From NCBI GenBank assembly GCA_027451905.1, contig DAIDHV010000005.1:1-57699 (forward strand): 57,699 nucleotides of DNA, given 5' to 3'. Every line of letters starts with the position of its first letter. Position 1 is the first letter of the stretch. This DNA comes from Armatimonadota bacterium (GTDB lineage: Bacteria > Armatimonadota > Fimbriimonadia > Fimbriimonadales > Fimbriimonadaceae). Positions 44,296 to 52,970 of the stretch are shown piece by piece. The notes under the pieces were generated by a model, which saw only the letters and a program-made list of their open reading frames with translations, was not told the DNA's origin and ran no database searches. Both the position numbers and the translations under genes were made by a program.

Positions 44296-45881
44296 CCGGT
44301 TGAAGAAAGATCAGCGGGCCATTCTGTTTCCACCCCCTGCTGGTGAAGAAGCTCGCAGAATTCGTCAAAGACCGAATCAGATTGAAGAACCTCATGAGGT
44401 TGGCAGCTCTTAAGGCAACAAAAGGCGGCCAAAAGCCCTGCCGATTCTCCGATATTCCACTCAGTAGGGTGCAGGCGATAACAGCCGTTGGTAATGTGAG
44501 TTGTTCCGATATTTTTTGCGGCAGCAATGAGATTTTTCATACGCACCGGTAATAAGGCACCAAGCGGAATTTGGTAAGGAAGCGCGCCCAGATCAATAGT
44601 CGGGCCCAAATCTGTGCAGGGATGAAGATCCATCCGATAAAGTCCAACTCCGACCGGCTTTGGCATGGGGCGCGCGCGGTCTTGGCTTGGATTCGCCTCC
44701 ACCGAAACCATCGGCTCGGTAATTGTAAACAAGGAGCGGATGCGCCTTGACTCCCTGATGTAAGGAGCTTGGGCAAGACCATCTTCGGTACCAGCAAGTT
44801 CGGGGCATAAATAGAGACCCGGGTAACCAGTTCCACCGTCGTGACGAGGAGCGTCTGTTTGCAGCCAGTAAAGTAAATTCAATGTCTGAGATTTGGCTTC
44901 ATCAAGGGTAAGGGCTTTTTCGAATTCAGCTACTCCGATGATGGGTTTTAAGTAGTAGTCATTTTGCGGCCAGTTGACCACGGTAGCGGGATGGGGCACT
45001 GGAGACGAATCAAAGATCTTAGGGTCTCGGATTTGCCGGTAGCTAAATAAATTAGCCCAGTCATCTTCCGTCTTTCCAAAAAGAGGCAAGACGCGTTTGG
45101 CGCCGGTGATGGGATTGATGATCTCAAAGTCAAATAATTTTGTTGGCCAGTTGGCAGGCTGCAGGTCCTTCCATCGGGAGTAGTCAGCGGGGCGGTCAAT
45201 AGTGCGATGGCTTCCTTCATCATGGGCGAGGATCGCGCACCAGGTGATTCCTTGCATTCGCGCGGGGTGCGCTTCACCAACTTCAGCATGTTCCTCGCCA
45301 GTTTCCGATTGGGCTTCGGCACCGGTGACGGATTCCACTTGGGCTAGTTCAAGTATGTCACCAAGTTCAGTAGCGTCAAGCACAAATTTTGCCTCTACCA
45401 ACACAATGTTTTGAGTCTCCTTGTGCCGAAAAGTGACGCTGCATAGAAAATCGCCGTGGGTTTCGGCCGCGATCGGAATGGTGCGCTTGAGAATCTTCAA
45501 TCGGCCGCATGACATGTACGGCTGAAGCATTGTCAAAAGGGCAATCCAGCCAATTCTTGGCTCAAAACAGATGCGGCTGACCCAGCCAGAACCGGGATTT
45601 AGGGTGGGGTTTGATTTGGCGGCATCGGTGAGAGGCAATTCAGATTGATATAGGCGGCGGATGCGGTTGCGAAAGTCACGGTAACGCTTAGTTGCACCAA
45701 ACTGTTCGATCCATCGGTGCTCATCGGGAGGAACGAGCTGGCTGGTGAGCTGGCCACCGATCCAATCATATTCCTCGGATAAGACAACCGAAAGACCCAT
45801 TGAGCATGCCGACAAAGCTGCCGCGACACCACCGCAGCCGCCTCCAACAATCAGAATATCGCACTTCAGGTCTTGGCTCAC
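44292..45881 (-). CDS. FAD-dependent oxidoreductase
   Basis: The product has 529 residues. An N-terminal dinucleotide site LIVGGGCGGVAAALSACSMG and SEEYDWIGGQLTSQLV follow the FAD-dependent dehydrogenase pattern of PF12831-like proteins. VLDATELGDILEL is the second FAD contact. The C-terminal part has HITNGCYRLHPTEWNIGESAGLLAAFC. Relatives often act on sugar or xanthan-like substrates; the substrate is unknown. It is convergent with the ABC fusion, sharing the CTAG stop palindrome, and divergent from the ABC cassette 98 bases away. Confidence 0.85.
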   Translation of the reverse strand: MSQDLKCDILIVGGGCGGVAAALSACSMGLSVVLSEEYDWIGGQLTSQLVPPDEHRWIEQFGATKRYRDFRNRIRRLYQSELPLTDAAKSNPTLNPGSGWVSRICFEPRIGWIALLTMLQPYMSCGRLKILKRTIPIAAETHGDFLCSVTFRHKETQNIVLVEAKFVLDATELGDILELAQVESVTGAEAQSETGEEHAEVGEAHPARMQGITWCAILAHDEGSHRTIDRPADYSRWKDLQPANWPTKLFDFEIINPITGAKRVLPLFGKTEDDWANLFSYRQIRDPKIFDSSPVPHPATVVNWPQNDYYLKPIIGVAEFEKALTLDEAKSQTLNLLYWLQTDAPRHDGGTGYPGLYLCPELAGTEDGLAQAPYIRESRRIRSLFTITEPMVSVEANPSQDRARPMPKPVGVGLYRMDLHPCTDLGPTIDLGALPYQIPLGALLPVRMKNLIAAAKNIGTTHITNGCYRLHPTEWNIGESAGLLAAFCCLKSCQPHEVLQSDSVFDEFCELLHQQGVETEWPADLSSTG

Positions 45882-45979
45882 TAGGAAAATCTACCCAAAA
45901 ACTATTCATCGTGAATTGTATTGGAGAATCCATGCGTCTAGATTCAATATGATCTTAGCCGGAGGGGTGGCTTATCTCA

Positions 45980-46945
45980 TTGTCAGTTGCTTCATTTAAC
46001 AGCTTGGTTGTGCAGTATGGGTCGTTTGTTGCCCTCAATAGCCTTTCGGTGGAGGTTCCAGAAGGATGTACAGGACTGCTTGGACCCAATGGAGCCGGCA
46101 AAACCACTTTGCTGAAAACAATTCTTGGATTTGTGAGTCCAGTCAATGGATCGGGTTCTGTGCTAGGGCATGATATTGTTGCTGAAGGCAAGCTCATCCG
46201 GCAAAAAATTGGTTTGATGCCAGAGCAAGATTGTCACATTCCGGGAATGTCGGCGGTGATGTTTGTGGCATATGCTGGCGAACTTGCAGGCATGCCTAAG
46301 GCTCAGGCTCTGCGCCGTGCTCATGAAGTGCTGGAATACTGCGGTCTTGGAGAAGCCCGATACCGCAACGTCGAAACCTACTCAACTGGCATGAAGCAAC
46401 GGGTTAAATTTGCTCAGGCCCTTGTCCACGGCCCGCAACTGCTTCTTTTGGACGAACCAACCAATGGCTTAGACCCAAGAGGTCGAGATGAAATGTTGGA
46501 TTTAATTCGATCCGTGAGCCACGGGAAAGGGCTGAATGTCATATTGAGCTCCCATCTATTGCCAGATATCGAGCGCACTTGTGATCAGGTCATGGTGCTG
46601 ATGAAAGGGAAGTTGCGGGCCCAGGGCCTCATCAAAGACCTCAAAAAAATTGCCAACACGCCCATTGACGTCGAACTCAAAGAGACAAACGATGCCTTTT
46701 TGCCTGCCCTTGTGCGGGCTGGCGCAGAAGTGCTGACCGTCAAAGCGCCTCAATTTAGGATTCAAACCAAAGGAACGATCGGTGAAGGTATCAAACTGGT
46801 TGCTGCCTGCGCCAAGGAAGCCGGAGTTCAGATTCGAGGGATCGAAGAAGCCCAAAGGTCTCTGGAAGAAATCTTTTTGGAAGCGGTATCGGATGGAAAA
46901 CCGCCAACTGCCATTCAGGCACCGCCCGTGCTCATTGAAAATTAA
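45980..46945 (+). CDS. ABC transporter ATP-binding protein (first of two)
   Basis: The product has 321 residues from TTG 45980, with GGAGG about 15 bases upstream; no ATG or GTG gives a full N-terminus. It has Walker A GPNGAGKTT, the signature variant YSTGMKQRVKFAQALVHGP, and Walker B LLLLDEPTNGLD, followed by the H-loop LSSHLLPD. A C-terminal extension of about 90 residues is typical of drug and antibiotic export ATPases. It pairs with the ABC-2 permease immediately downstream (5-base gap). The substrate is unknown. Confidence 0.92.
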   Translation: MSVASFNSLVVQYGSFVALNSLSVEVPEGCTGLLGPNGAGKTTLLKTILGFVSPVNGSGSVLGHDIVAEGKLIRQKIGLMPEQDCHIPGMSAVMFVAYAGELAGMPKAQALRRAHEVLEYCGLGEARYRNVETYSTGMKQRVKFAQALVHGPQLLLLDEPTNGLDPRGRDEMLDLIRSVSHGKGLNVILSSHLLPDIERTCDQVMVLMKGKLRAQGLIKDLKKIANTPIDVELKETNDAFLPALVRAGAEVLTVKAPQFRIQTKGTIGEGIKLVAACAKEAGVQIRGIEEAQRSLEEIFLEAVSDGKPPTAIQAPPVLIEN

Positions 46946-46950
46946 CAACA

Positions 46951-47919
46951 ATGGAAACACCCACTCAAGCCGCTTCCCCCATTGCAGACCTAACCTATCG
47001 AAATTACGATGGACCGCTTATGGCACCGGTCACCAGATGGTGGCCGATCGCAAAGATGACCATGGCTCTCTCCCTAAAAAAGAAGTGGTACTGGATTTTG
47101 GGCGTCCTTGGAGCCTTTTATTATCTGATCATCATGGTCATTTTGTACTTTGCGACCGCTACTTCTCAAACGTCGGGAGGAGGCTTTGATCCATTGCAAA
47201 GGTTGCTGGCAGGTTCTCCGTGGCATGATCAATTTCTTTATGGATTCTCGTATGCTCAGCTTTTGCTGATGATTATTGCCCTGACAATTGGCGCATCCAC
47301 CATTTCTAACGACAACATGGCGAATGCCCTTTTGATTTACTTAAGCCGACCATTGACAAAAAGTGACTATCTTATTGGCAAGTGGCTGGGAATTTTCATG
47401 CCGATCGCTGCTATTTGCTTTGCTCCTGCTTTCATCTGTTACGTGTATTTGGGAATGGGGTTTGCCAAGTACGGATTCTTTTCTCAGGATCATCTGCTCA
47501 TTTTTAAACTCCTGCTGCTTGCTTGCGTTACTGGTGCAATGCACGCTAGCTTGTGCGTGGGGATTTCTAGCCTCTTTAAGCAACCCAGGTTTGCAAGCGG
47601 AACTTACGCTGTTGTTTATTTTCTTTCCATGTTCTTTACGGAACTTGTCAAAGGGCTGTATCAATCGGATCCAACTCAGCGAAGCGAACTTCTTCGCAAT
47701 CTTTTTTACACGTCCATCGATGGTGCGCAAATTGGATTGGCAAAAATTATTATCGGAACCGATGGAGGTTCGCCTTTCTTTGAGCCCCGATTCTCGGGTC
47801 AGCAAGGCGTGCCTCGCCCTGATCTATGGTGGATTTCAATTCTGTACTTTGGGCTATGCCTAGCCGGGATCATTACCGCTTGGTTTCGAATTAAGCCAAT
47901 TGAGGTTGTAGGTTCATGA
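46951..47919 (+). CDS. ABC-2-type permease (first of two)
   Basis: The product has 322 residues with six predicted membrane segments: ILGVLGAFYYLIIMVILYF, LLLMIIALTIGASTI, IFMPIAAICFAPAFICYVYL, the LLLACVTGAMHASLCVGI and YAVVYFLSMFFTELV stretches, and ISILYFGLCLAGIITAWF. The SRPLTKSDYLIGKWLG loop is the usual ABC-2 cytoplasmic motif. It is the partner of the upstream ATPase. The stop overlaps the ATG of the second ATPase by four bases. Confidence 0.88.
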   Translation: METPTQAASPIADLTYRNYDGPLMAPVTRWWPIAKMTMALSLKKKWYWILGVLGAFYYLIIMVILYFATATSQTSGGGFDPLQRLLAGSPWHDQFLYGFSYAQLLLMIIALTIGASTISNDNMANALLIYLSRPLTKSDYLIGKWLGIFMPIAAICFAPAFICYVYLGMGFAKYGFFSQDHLLIFKLLLLACVTGAMHASLCVGISSLFKQPRFASGTYAVVYFLSMFFTELVKGLYQSDPTQRSELLRNLFYTSIDGAQIGLAKIIIGTDGGSPFFEPRFSGQQGVPRPDLWWISILYFGLCLAGIITAWFRIKPIEVVGS

Positions 47920-48833
47920 TCGAGTTCATTAACGCTTCTCGTTGGTATGGGCAAGTCATTGGTCTGAATGACATAAGTTGCAAGATAAAACCAGGTTTGA
48001 CGGCTCTCCTAGGACAAAATGGTGCGGGGAAAAGTACTTTACTTCGGCTTGCAACCGGTCAGCTTCGCCCCACAACTGGTCAAGTTTTGATGTTTGGAGA
48101 AGCTCCATTTGCCAATCAAAATGTCCTGAAAAGAATTGGATATTGCCCAGAAATTGACAATTTTTACGAAAATAACTCGGCGAGAGAGTTCGTCCAGTTT
48201 TTAGCAGAAATCTCTGGATTGGGGCGGCAAAAGGCTAAAGAAAGAACCACTGAAGTGTTGCATAGCGTCGGGATCATTGGCTACGAAGACAAAAAAATCG
48301 CTGGTTATTCTAAAGGCATGAGGCAACGCGTGAAGCTAGCGCAAGCTATGATCTTGGATCCTGATGTCATCTTGCTAGATGAGCCCCTCAATGGGTTGGA
48401 TCCCGTCAGCCGCCGAGAGTACATTGATCTCCTGCATAACCTTGCTTTGGGTGGCAAAACCATTGTTGTGAGCAGCCATATTTTGTATGAAGTGGAGTCT
48501 ATGACTAAGTCCATTGTGCTTCTTCACCGAGGTCGACTGTTAGCAGAAGGTGACCTGAGGGTGATTCGAGGCCTGATCGACAAATATCCCCATCGCGTAA
48601 GAATTGTAGCGGGAAAGCCAAGAGAACTCGCGGCAAAGCTCGTATCCATGTCTAATGTCATTTCGGTGAGCATTGATAAAGTGCTTTCTACGATCAATTT
48701 AGAAGTCAAAGAGCCTGATCAATTCTATGATCTTCTTGGGAGACTAACCTTAGAAGGTGAGTTCGATATCCATGGATACAGCTCGCCTGACAACAATTTG
48801 GAATCGGTATTTGAATACCTGGTGGGTGCTTAA
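47916..48833 (+). CDS. ABC transporter ATP-binding protein (second)
   Basis: The product has 305 residues. Walker A is GQNGAGKST, the signature YSKGMRQRVKLAQAM, Walker B VILLDEPLNGLD and the switch histidine VVSSHILYE. It starts inside the stop of the preceding permease (ATGA), showing translational coupling. It is a distant paralogue of the 45980 ATPase. The two ATPases and two permeases probably form one export complex rather than two separate transporters. Confidence 0.92.
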   Translation: MIEFINASRWYGQVIGLNDISCKIKPGLTALLGQNGAGKSTLLRLATGQLRPTTGQVLMFGEAPFANQNVLKRIGYCPEIDNFYENNSAREFVQFLAEISGLGRQKAKERTTEVLHSVGIIGYEDKKIAGYSKGMRQRVKLAQAMILDPDVILLDEPLNGLDPVSRREYIDLLHNLALGGKTIVVSSHILYEVESMTKSIVLLHRGRLLAEGDLRVIRGLIDKYPHRVRIVAGKPRELAAKLVSMSNVISVSIDKVLSTINLEVKEPDQFYDLLGRLTLEGEFDIHGYSSPDNNLESVFEYLVGA

Positions 48834-48834
48834 A

Positions 48835-49599
48835 ATGCTGTTTGCGGTATACCGGCAATCTCTAAAAGAATTCACACGGTTCATGAAATTCAGCCCTTGG
48901 ATTATATTAGCCGTCTTAGGTGCTTTGCTTGCTGTTTTCTTTAGAAGTGTAAGCGCAGCCACAAATGCTTCTGATCAGTTCACAGTTATTGTTATTTTTT
49001 ATACTTTTCGGATAGGCACTTTAGCGGCGGCAATATTAGCAACAAATATTTTAAATGCCGAAGTTGAGCAAAAGACCATTGTGTATTTATTGACTCGGCC
49101 GATTCCTCGTTGGACCCTTCTGTTAGGGAGATATCTTGCATGTTTTACCGCTGTTTCCATAGTTAGCGTTGTTGCCGTGATCAGTACCGGCTTGGGTGTT
49201 TTTGGCACGGGTGCGTTTCACCATCACGTTGTGTGGCTAGATTGCTTGGCGGCAATATTTGGATCACTTGCCTATTGTGGATTCTTTTTATTGATGTCGG
49301 TGCTGAGTAATCGATCTCTGATCATCAATTTGTTGGTGGCATTTGGCTGGGAAATCACGGTGCCAAGCTTGCCGGGTACAGCCTATTTGTTCTCGATTCT
49401 AACTTATATGTTGGGCATTCACCTTGGCAATAAAAATACAAATCTGAGCTTGGCCGCGTTTAGCAATTTGGTGACCAACCACAACTTTTCTATTGTTACT
49501 TGCCTTGCTGTATTGGCGGGGGTCGCTGCGGTTTGCGCAGGTATCGCAACCGTGGTGTTTTCAGTTTCTGAGTTCATTCCTAAAGAGCAAGCGGCGTAG
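48835..49599 (+). CDS. ABC-2-type permease (second)
   Basis: The product has 254 residues from ATG 48835, one base after the TAA of the ATPase gene; the longer frame from 48757 is rejected because it lies inside that gene. It has six membrane segments (IILAVLGALLAVFF, IGTLAAAILATNIL, YLACFTAVSIVSVVAVIS, DCLAAIFGSLAYCGFFLLMSVL, LINLLVAFGWEIT and TCLAVLAGVAAVCAGIATVVF). The YLLTRPIPRWTLLLGRYL loop matches that of the first permease. It closes the four-gene ABC cassette. Confidence 0.87.
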   Translation: MLFAVYRQSLKEFTRFMKFSPWIILAVLGALLAVFFRSVSAATNASDQFTVIVIFYTFRIGTLAAAILATNILNAEVEQKTIVYLLTRPIPRWTLLLGRYLACFTAVSIVSVVAVISTGLGVFGTGAFHHHVVWLDCLAAIFGSLAYCGFFLLMSVLSNRSLIINLLVAFGWEITVPSLPGTAYLFSILTYMLGIHLGNKNTNLSLAAFSNLVTNHNFSIVTCLAVLAGVAAVCAGIATVVFSVSEFIPKEQAA

Positions 49600-49602
49600 A
49601 AC

Positions 49603-49690
49603 CTTTGCGCCTCTGCGGCTTTGCGTGATGGATTTTCACGCCAAGACGTGCGATGGTATTTGACGCCAAGACGCGAAGTCGCTAAGGAAG
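49603..49690. repeat. Dispersed ACGCCAAG-type intergenic repeat, copy 2
   Basis: It contains CTTTGCGTGATGG, TTTTCACGCCAAGACG and later ACGCCAAGACGCGAAGTCG, then CTAAGGAAG. It is a longer version of copy 1. It lies in a 365-base gene-free gap (49600-49964). Confidence 0.65.
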
Positions 49691-49785
49691 CAGATAAGGC
49701 CGAGAATGGGTCCATTTCGGCGAGTTGCCGATCAAAGACGGGATTAAACGGGCTGTAAACAAACAGTGAAGATATTCCTTGCAGC

Positions 49786-49834
49786 TCTTTGTGCGATGGT
49801 TTTTCACGCCAAGACGCCAAGACGCTAAGGAAGT
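49786..49834. repeat. Dispersed ACGCCAAG-type intergenic repeat, copy 3
   Basis: TTTGTGCGATGG, TTTTTCACGCCAAGACG and CCAAGACGCTAAGGAAG are present; this is the most regular copy, with three GCCAAG/GCTAAG units in nine-base steps. The rest of the gap to 49964 holds no other feature. Confidence 0.65.
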
Positions 49835-49964
49835 AGGTATGACCGAAAAGAGGTTTGCAACCAACCTTGCCGATACCGCCATTGCAAATACCCATTCGCT
49901 CTAAATTCCATTTTAAACCATTTTCTGAAGTGCAATCTATTCAAGCAAGGACTAACAAGGAGTC

Positions 49965-51455
49965 TCATCCGCCAGCACCGGGGGATTTGCCAGATCCATT
50001 GGAACCACTACCACTTGCCCCTGTGCCCGTTTTGCCCTTATCACTTTGCTGAATTTTGGAAGATTTATCCACCGATCCAGCCTGATCAGAGGCTTTGTTC
50101 AGGTCTTTATCATCCATATAATACTTGCCAGACATGACTCCGGTTGCGTAGAGACCGCTATTTTCAACCGTGCTAGTTTCCAGCCAGTCGGTTGTAAAAT
50201 CATCACCAAGCGAGTCTTTCACCCGCACATTTTGCAGATTAGTTGGGCCCGCCAAGCGCAAGGTTTTTGTTTCTCCATTGTAAAACGCGGTTACGCTCCA
50301 TATTCGGCGCCACATCCCACCGGTCAGCTCTTGTTGGGCCTGGGGGTGACCGGTAATGACCGCCTTTCTGAATCCCTTTTTATAGTAATAAACAATTTTA
50401 TCGGCAAAAACAGTGGATGGATATTCTCGCAACGTTTTATCGGATCTCAGGTCGTCGGCAAGGGATTTGTTGGTTGGGGTCATCACCATGGGGACGGGAG
50501 GATGATCTTTATCGACCTGTTCCGGGGTTAGCGGCTGAAAATGGGGAACAGGGTCTTGCTCATTCAAAACCTCGGCGTCTTTTGGTTTAAAGTACATGAC
50601 AACGCGTCCGGTAAGAACGGCTCGATCTTCTCGATGATAAATCACCGCCTTATCACAAACTAGGTCCACCTTGGCGCTGTAGTATCTCACGGGGCCCTGG
50701 CAGGTTAAAACATCGGTTTGCACATCTTGCTCAATTGAAGGGGCTTCGACGATGATTCGGCCATCGGTTGCCCGCGCTTCTAAAAAGGCTCTAACCTGGT
50801 GATTGTTCTTGATGAGCCCGCGGCTTTGGGCAGCGGTGATATCCCACCGATGAGGTTTGTCGGAAGAATCTACGGTTTCCTGCGCTACCTGGGCTGCCTT
50901 GGATTGAGGAATTCCAACCCAATGGATGGGACCGGTTTTGAGGATTTTTGAAGTCAAGGAGTAGGTGACCATGGAGGCAGTAAGGCTGCCACCCTGCAGG
51001 TTGCCCGTCACTTGGCTTGGAATGGAAAGGAACTGGTTGCCCTCGTTGTACTCAAACCCGCGTGAGGTCAAGTCAAAATCCGCGTTCTTTAGGCGACAAA
51101 GACCGGTTGCAACTACTTCGCCTTGTTCCAAATTGTAGGTCCCTGACTGGGCATCATAGGCAAATGAGTTTTTGCCATAGCGGATAACTCCGTGGGTGAT
51201 GAATTCAGCTTGCATAACGGCAAGGTCTCTTCGGATCCGGATGGCTGCAATCTGGGCTCTTGTTGTCAGGGTTTTGCCTTGCCAAACACTCAGCTCGGCT
51301 TGGTTTAGGCTAATGGGGTAGCCAAGCGGGTTTGGTTGACCGGTGCTAAAACCAGTAAAAGGGTTGTAGTGAGCAAGTTTAGAGAAGTACCAACCGCACA
51401 AGGCAAGCCCAAGAAGAGCTGCGATGGTCAAGATTGATCTGGCTCGAAGCAACAT
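49965..51455 (-). CDS. LptA/OstA-like periplasmic protein, LPS export
   Basis: The product has 496 residues. An N-terminal membrane anchor or signal (SILTIAALLGLALCGWYF) is followed by beta-jellyroll OstA repeats: TTRAQIAAIRI, NLEQGEVVATGLCRLKNADFDLTSRGFEY and, about residue 250, LTCQGPVRYYSAKVDLVCDKAVIYHREDRAVLTGRVVMYFKPKD. The C-terminal tail is low-complexity Gly/Ser/Lys. OstA-domain proteins (LptA/LptC) carry lipopolysaccharide across the periplasm. At nearly 500 residues it is far longer than LptA. ATG 51455 is preferred to TTG 51467. It implies an LPS-bearing outer membrane. Confidence 0.75.
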   Translation of the reverse strand: MLLRARSILTIAALLGLALCGWYFSKLAHYNPFTGFSTGQPNPLGYPISLNQAELSVWQGKTLTTRAQIAAIRIRRDLAVMQAEFITHGVIRYGKNSFAYDAQSGTYNLEQGEVVATGLCRLKNADFDLTSRGFEYNEGNQFLSIPSQVTGNLQGGSLTASMVTYSLTSKILKTGPIHWVGIPQSKAAQVAQETVDSSDKPHRWDITAAQSRGLIKNNHQVRAFLEARATDGRIIVEAPSIEQDVQTDVLTCQGPVRYYSAKVDLVCDKAVIYHREDRAVLTGRVVMYFKPKDAEVLNEQDPVPHFQPLTPEQVDKDHPPVPMVMTPTNKSLADDLRSDKTLREYPSTVFADKIVYYYKKGFRKAVITGHPQAQQELTGGMWRRIWSVTAFYNGETKTLRLAGPTNLQNVRVKDSLGDDFTTDWLETSTVENSGLYATGVMSGKYYMDDKDLNKASDQAGSVDKSSKIQQSDKGKTGTGASGSGSNGSGKSPGAGG

Positions 51456-51623
51456 GAACCTATTCAATATGACGCTTTTTCGGCATTTTCGTCACGCCAC
51501 TTCGAAAGGTGGAAGCAGCTCAGTTTTCCAACGTAGGTCGGATAGAGCCAAAAGAGGCATACCATCCCGCTCCTTTCGAACTATCCCGCAAAATCAATGG
51601 CTGTTTGCAATCAGGTCGTAAGC

Positions 51624-51707
51624 TGGTACCGGGGATGGGATTCGAACCCACACAGGTTTCCCTAATGGTGTTTGAGACCACCGCGTCTACCGTTCCGCCA
51701 CCCCGGC
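51624..51707 (-). tRNA. tRNA-Leu(CAA)
   Basis: This is a class II tRNA on the minus strand. Acceptor strand GCCGGGG pairs with CCCCGGT. The anticodon loop CTCAAAC gives anticodon CAA, reading UUG. A long variable arm, a GGTTCGAATCC T-arm and an encoded CCA end are present. It is complete and unlike the GAG isoacceptor at 7520. Confidence 0.95.
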
Positions 51708-51712
51708 GTAGA

Positions 51713-51740
51713 TTGAACAGTTTACTTCGGTCGGTAAACT
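51713..51740. promoter_or_regulatory. Divergent promoter in a palindrome between tRNA-Leu(CAA) and serA
   Basis: AGTTTAC (51719-51725) and GTAAACT (51734-51740) are inverted 7-bp arms. Read in each direction, each arm gives a TAAACT -10: 11 bases before the tRNA 5' end on the minus strand and nine bases before the serA ATG on the plus strand. TTGAAC (51713-51718) is a -35 for serA with a 16-base spacer. Confidence 0.5.
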
Positions 51741-51749
51741 TTATGCGAT

Positions 51750-52958
51750 ATGAAGGTACTCATTGCCGATAAATTCGAGTCGTCGGGGTTGAACGGCTTA
51801 AAAGGGTTGGGCCTCGAAGTTGACTTCAACCCAGACCTTTCCGCAGACACCCTCCTTGAGTATCTCAAGAGCTCCGACGCCGAAATCCTTGTTGTCCGCT
51901 CTACAAAGGTGACCGCCCCAATGATTGATACTTCCCACTTAGGGTTGATTATCCGGGCTGGGGCCGGATTTGATACGATAGATGTTGCCCGCGCAAGTGA
52001 GCGAGGCGTCCGGGTTGCCAACTGCCCAGGCAAAAACTCCCAGGCGGTTGCAGAACTGGCATTTGGACTCTTGCTGGCGTGTGACCGAAAAATCGCCGAC
52101 AACACAGTTGATCTGAGGAACGGGGTTTGGAATAAGGCAAAATACTCCAAAGCAAAGGGGCTTTATGGACGCACCCTGGGCCTAGCCGGTCTTGGAAAAA
52201 TCAGCCAGGAGATGGTTCCAAGGGCCAAGGCTTTTGGCATGAATGTGGTCGCTTATTCCCGGTTTATGAGGCCAGAAATTGCGGCTGCACTTGGAATCGG
52301 TCGAGCTACTACACTTACCGAGTTAGCGGAAAGCTCAGATTTTGTGAGCGTTCACTTTAGCCTGACTCCAGAAACAAAAGGATCGATCAATAAGCAGTTT
52401 TTTAGCGCGATGAAAGATGGAAGCATCTTCATCAACACCTCACGTGGCGATGTTGTAAATCAGCAAGATCTGCTGTGGGCGCTAGAAAATAAGGGGATCT
52501 ATGCGGGGTTAGATGTGTTTGAAGGTGAACCGTCTGGTGGCACCGGCACTTACGATGGAGCCCTCAAGGGACACCCCCAGATTACGGTTACCCACCACAT
52601 TGGGGCCAGCACAGAGCAGGCGCAAGAGGCGGTTGCAGAAGAAACGGTGAGGATTGCCAAGGAGTATCTGCTTTACGGAAATGTTCCCAATGCGGTTAAT
52701 GTTCAAAAGGGAGAGCATGCCACCCACCTCATCATCATTCGCCACGCAGACCGCGTTGGCGTTCTTGCCCACGTCTTAGAGGTTTTACGGGACGAAGGCA
52801 TCAACGTTCAAGAAATGGAAAATGTGATCCTCGGCGGGGCCAAAGCGGCCATCGCTCAGGTTGCAGTGGATAAGTGTCCTACCAAAGAAGCGATCCATAA
52901 GGTGAAAGCAAACCCTAACGTATTCGATGCGTCGGTTATGGAACTACCAAAGCTCTAA
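51750..52958 (+). CDS. serA: D-3-phosphoglycerate dehydrogenase
   Basis: The product has 402 residues and makes 3-phosphohydroxypyruvate, the first step of serine synthesis. Substrate-domain start MKVLIADKFESSG; RAGAGFDTIDV; Rossmann motif GLAGLGKISQEM; catalytic Arg in NTSRGDVV, Glu in GLDVFEGEP and His in HHIGAST. A C-terminal ACT domain (about 325-400, HLIIIRHADRVGVLAHVLEVLRDEGINVQEMEN) suggests feedback by serine. It is somewhat shorter than the long SerA type. It is followed 12 bases later by the ABC-F gene, probably cotranscribed. Confidence 0.93.
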   Translation: MKVLIADKFESSGLNGLKGLGLEVDFNPDLSADTLLEYLKSSDAEILVVRSTKVTAPMIDTSHLGLIIRAGAGFDTIDVARASERGVRVANCPGKNSQAVAELAFGLLLACDRKIADNTVDLRNGVWNKAKYSKAKGLYGRTLGLAGLGKISQEMVPRAKAFGMNVVAYSRFMRPEIAAALGIGRATTLTELAESSDFVSVHFSLTPETKGSINKQFFSAMKDGSIFINTSRGDVVNQQDLLWALENKGIYAGLDVFEGEPSGGTGTYDGALKGHPQITVTHHIGASTEQAQEAVAEETVRIAKEYLLYGNVPNAVNVQKGEHATHLIIIRHADRVGVLAHVLEVLRDEGINVQEMENVILGGAKAAIAQVAVDKCPTKEAIHKVKANPNVFDASVMELPKL

Positions 52959-52970
52959 CGGCTCAATAAG

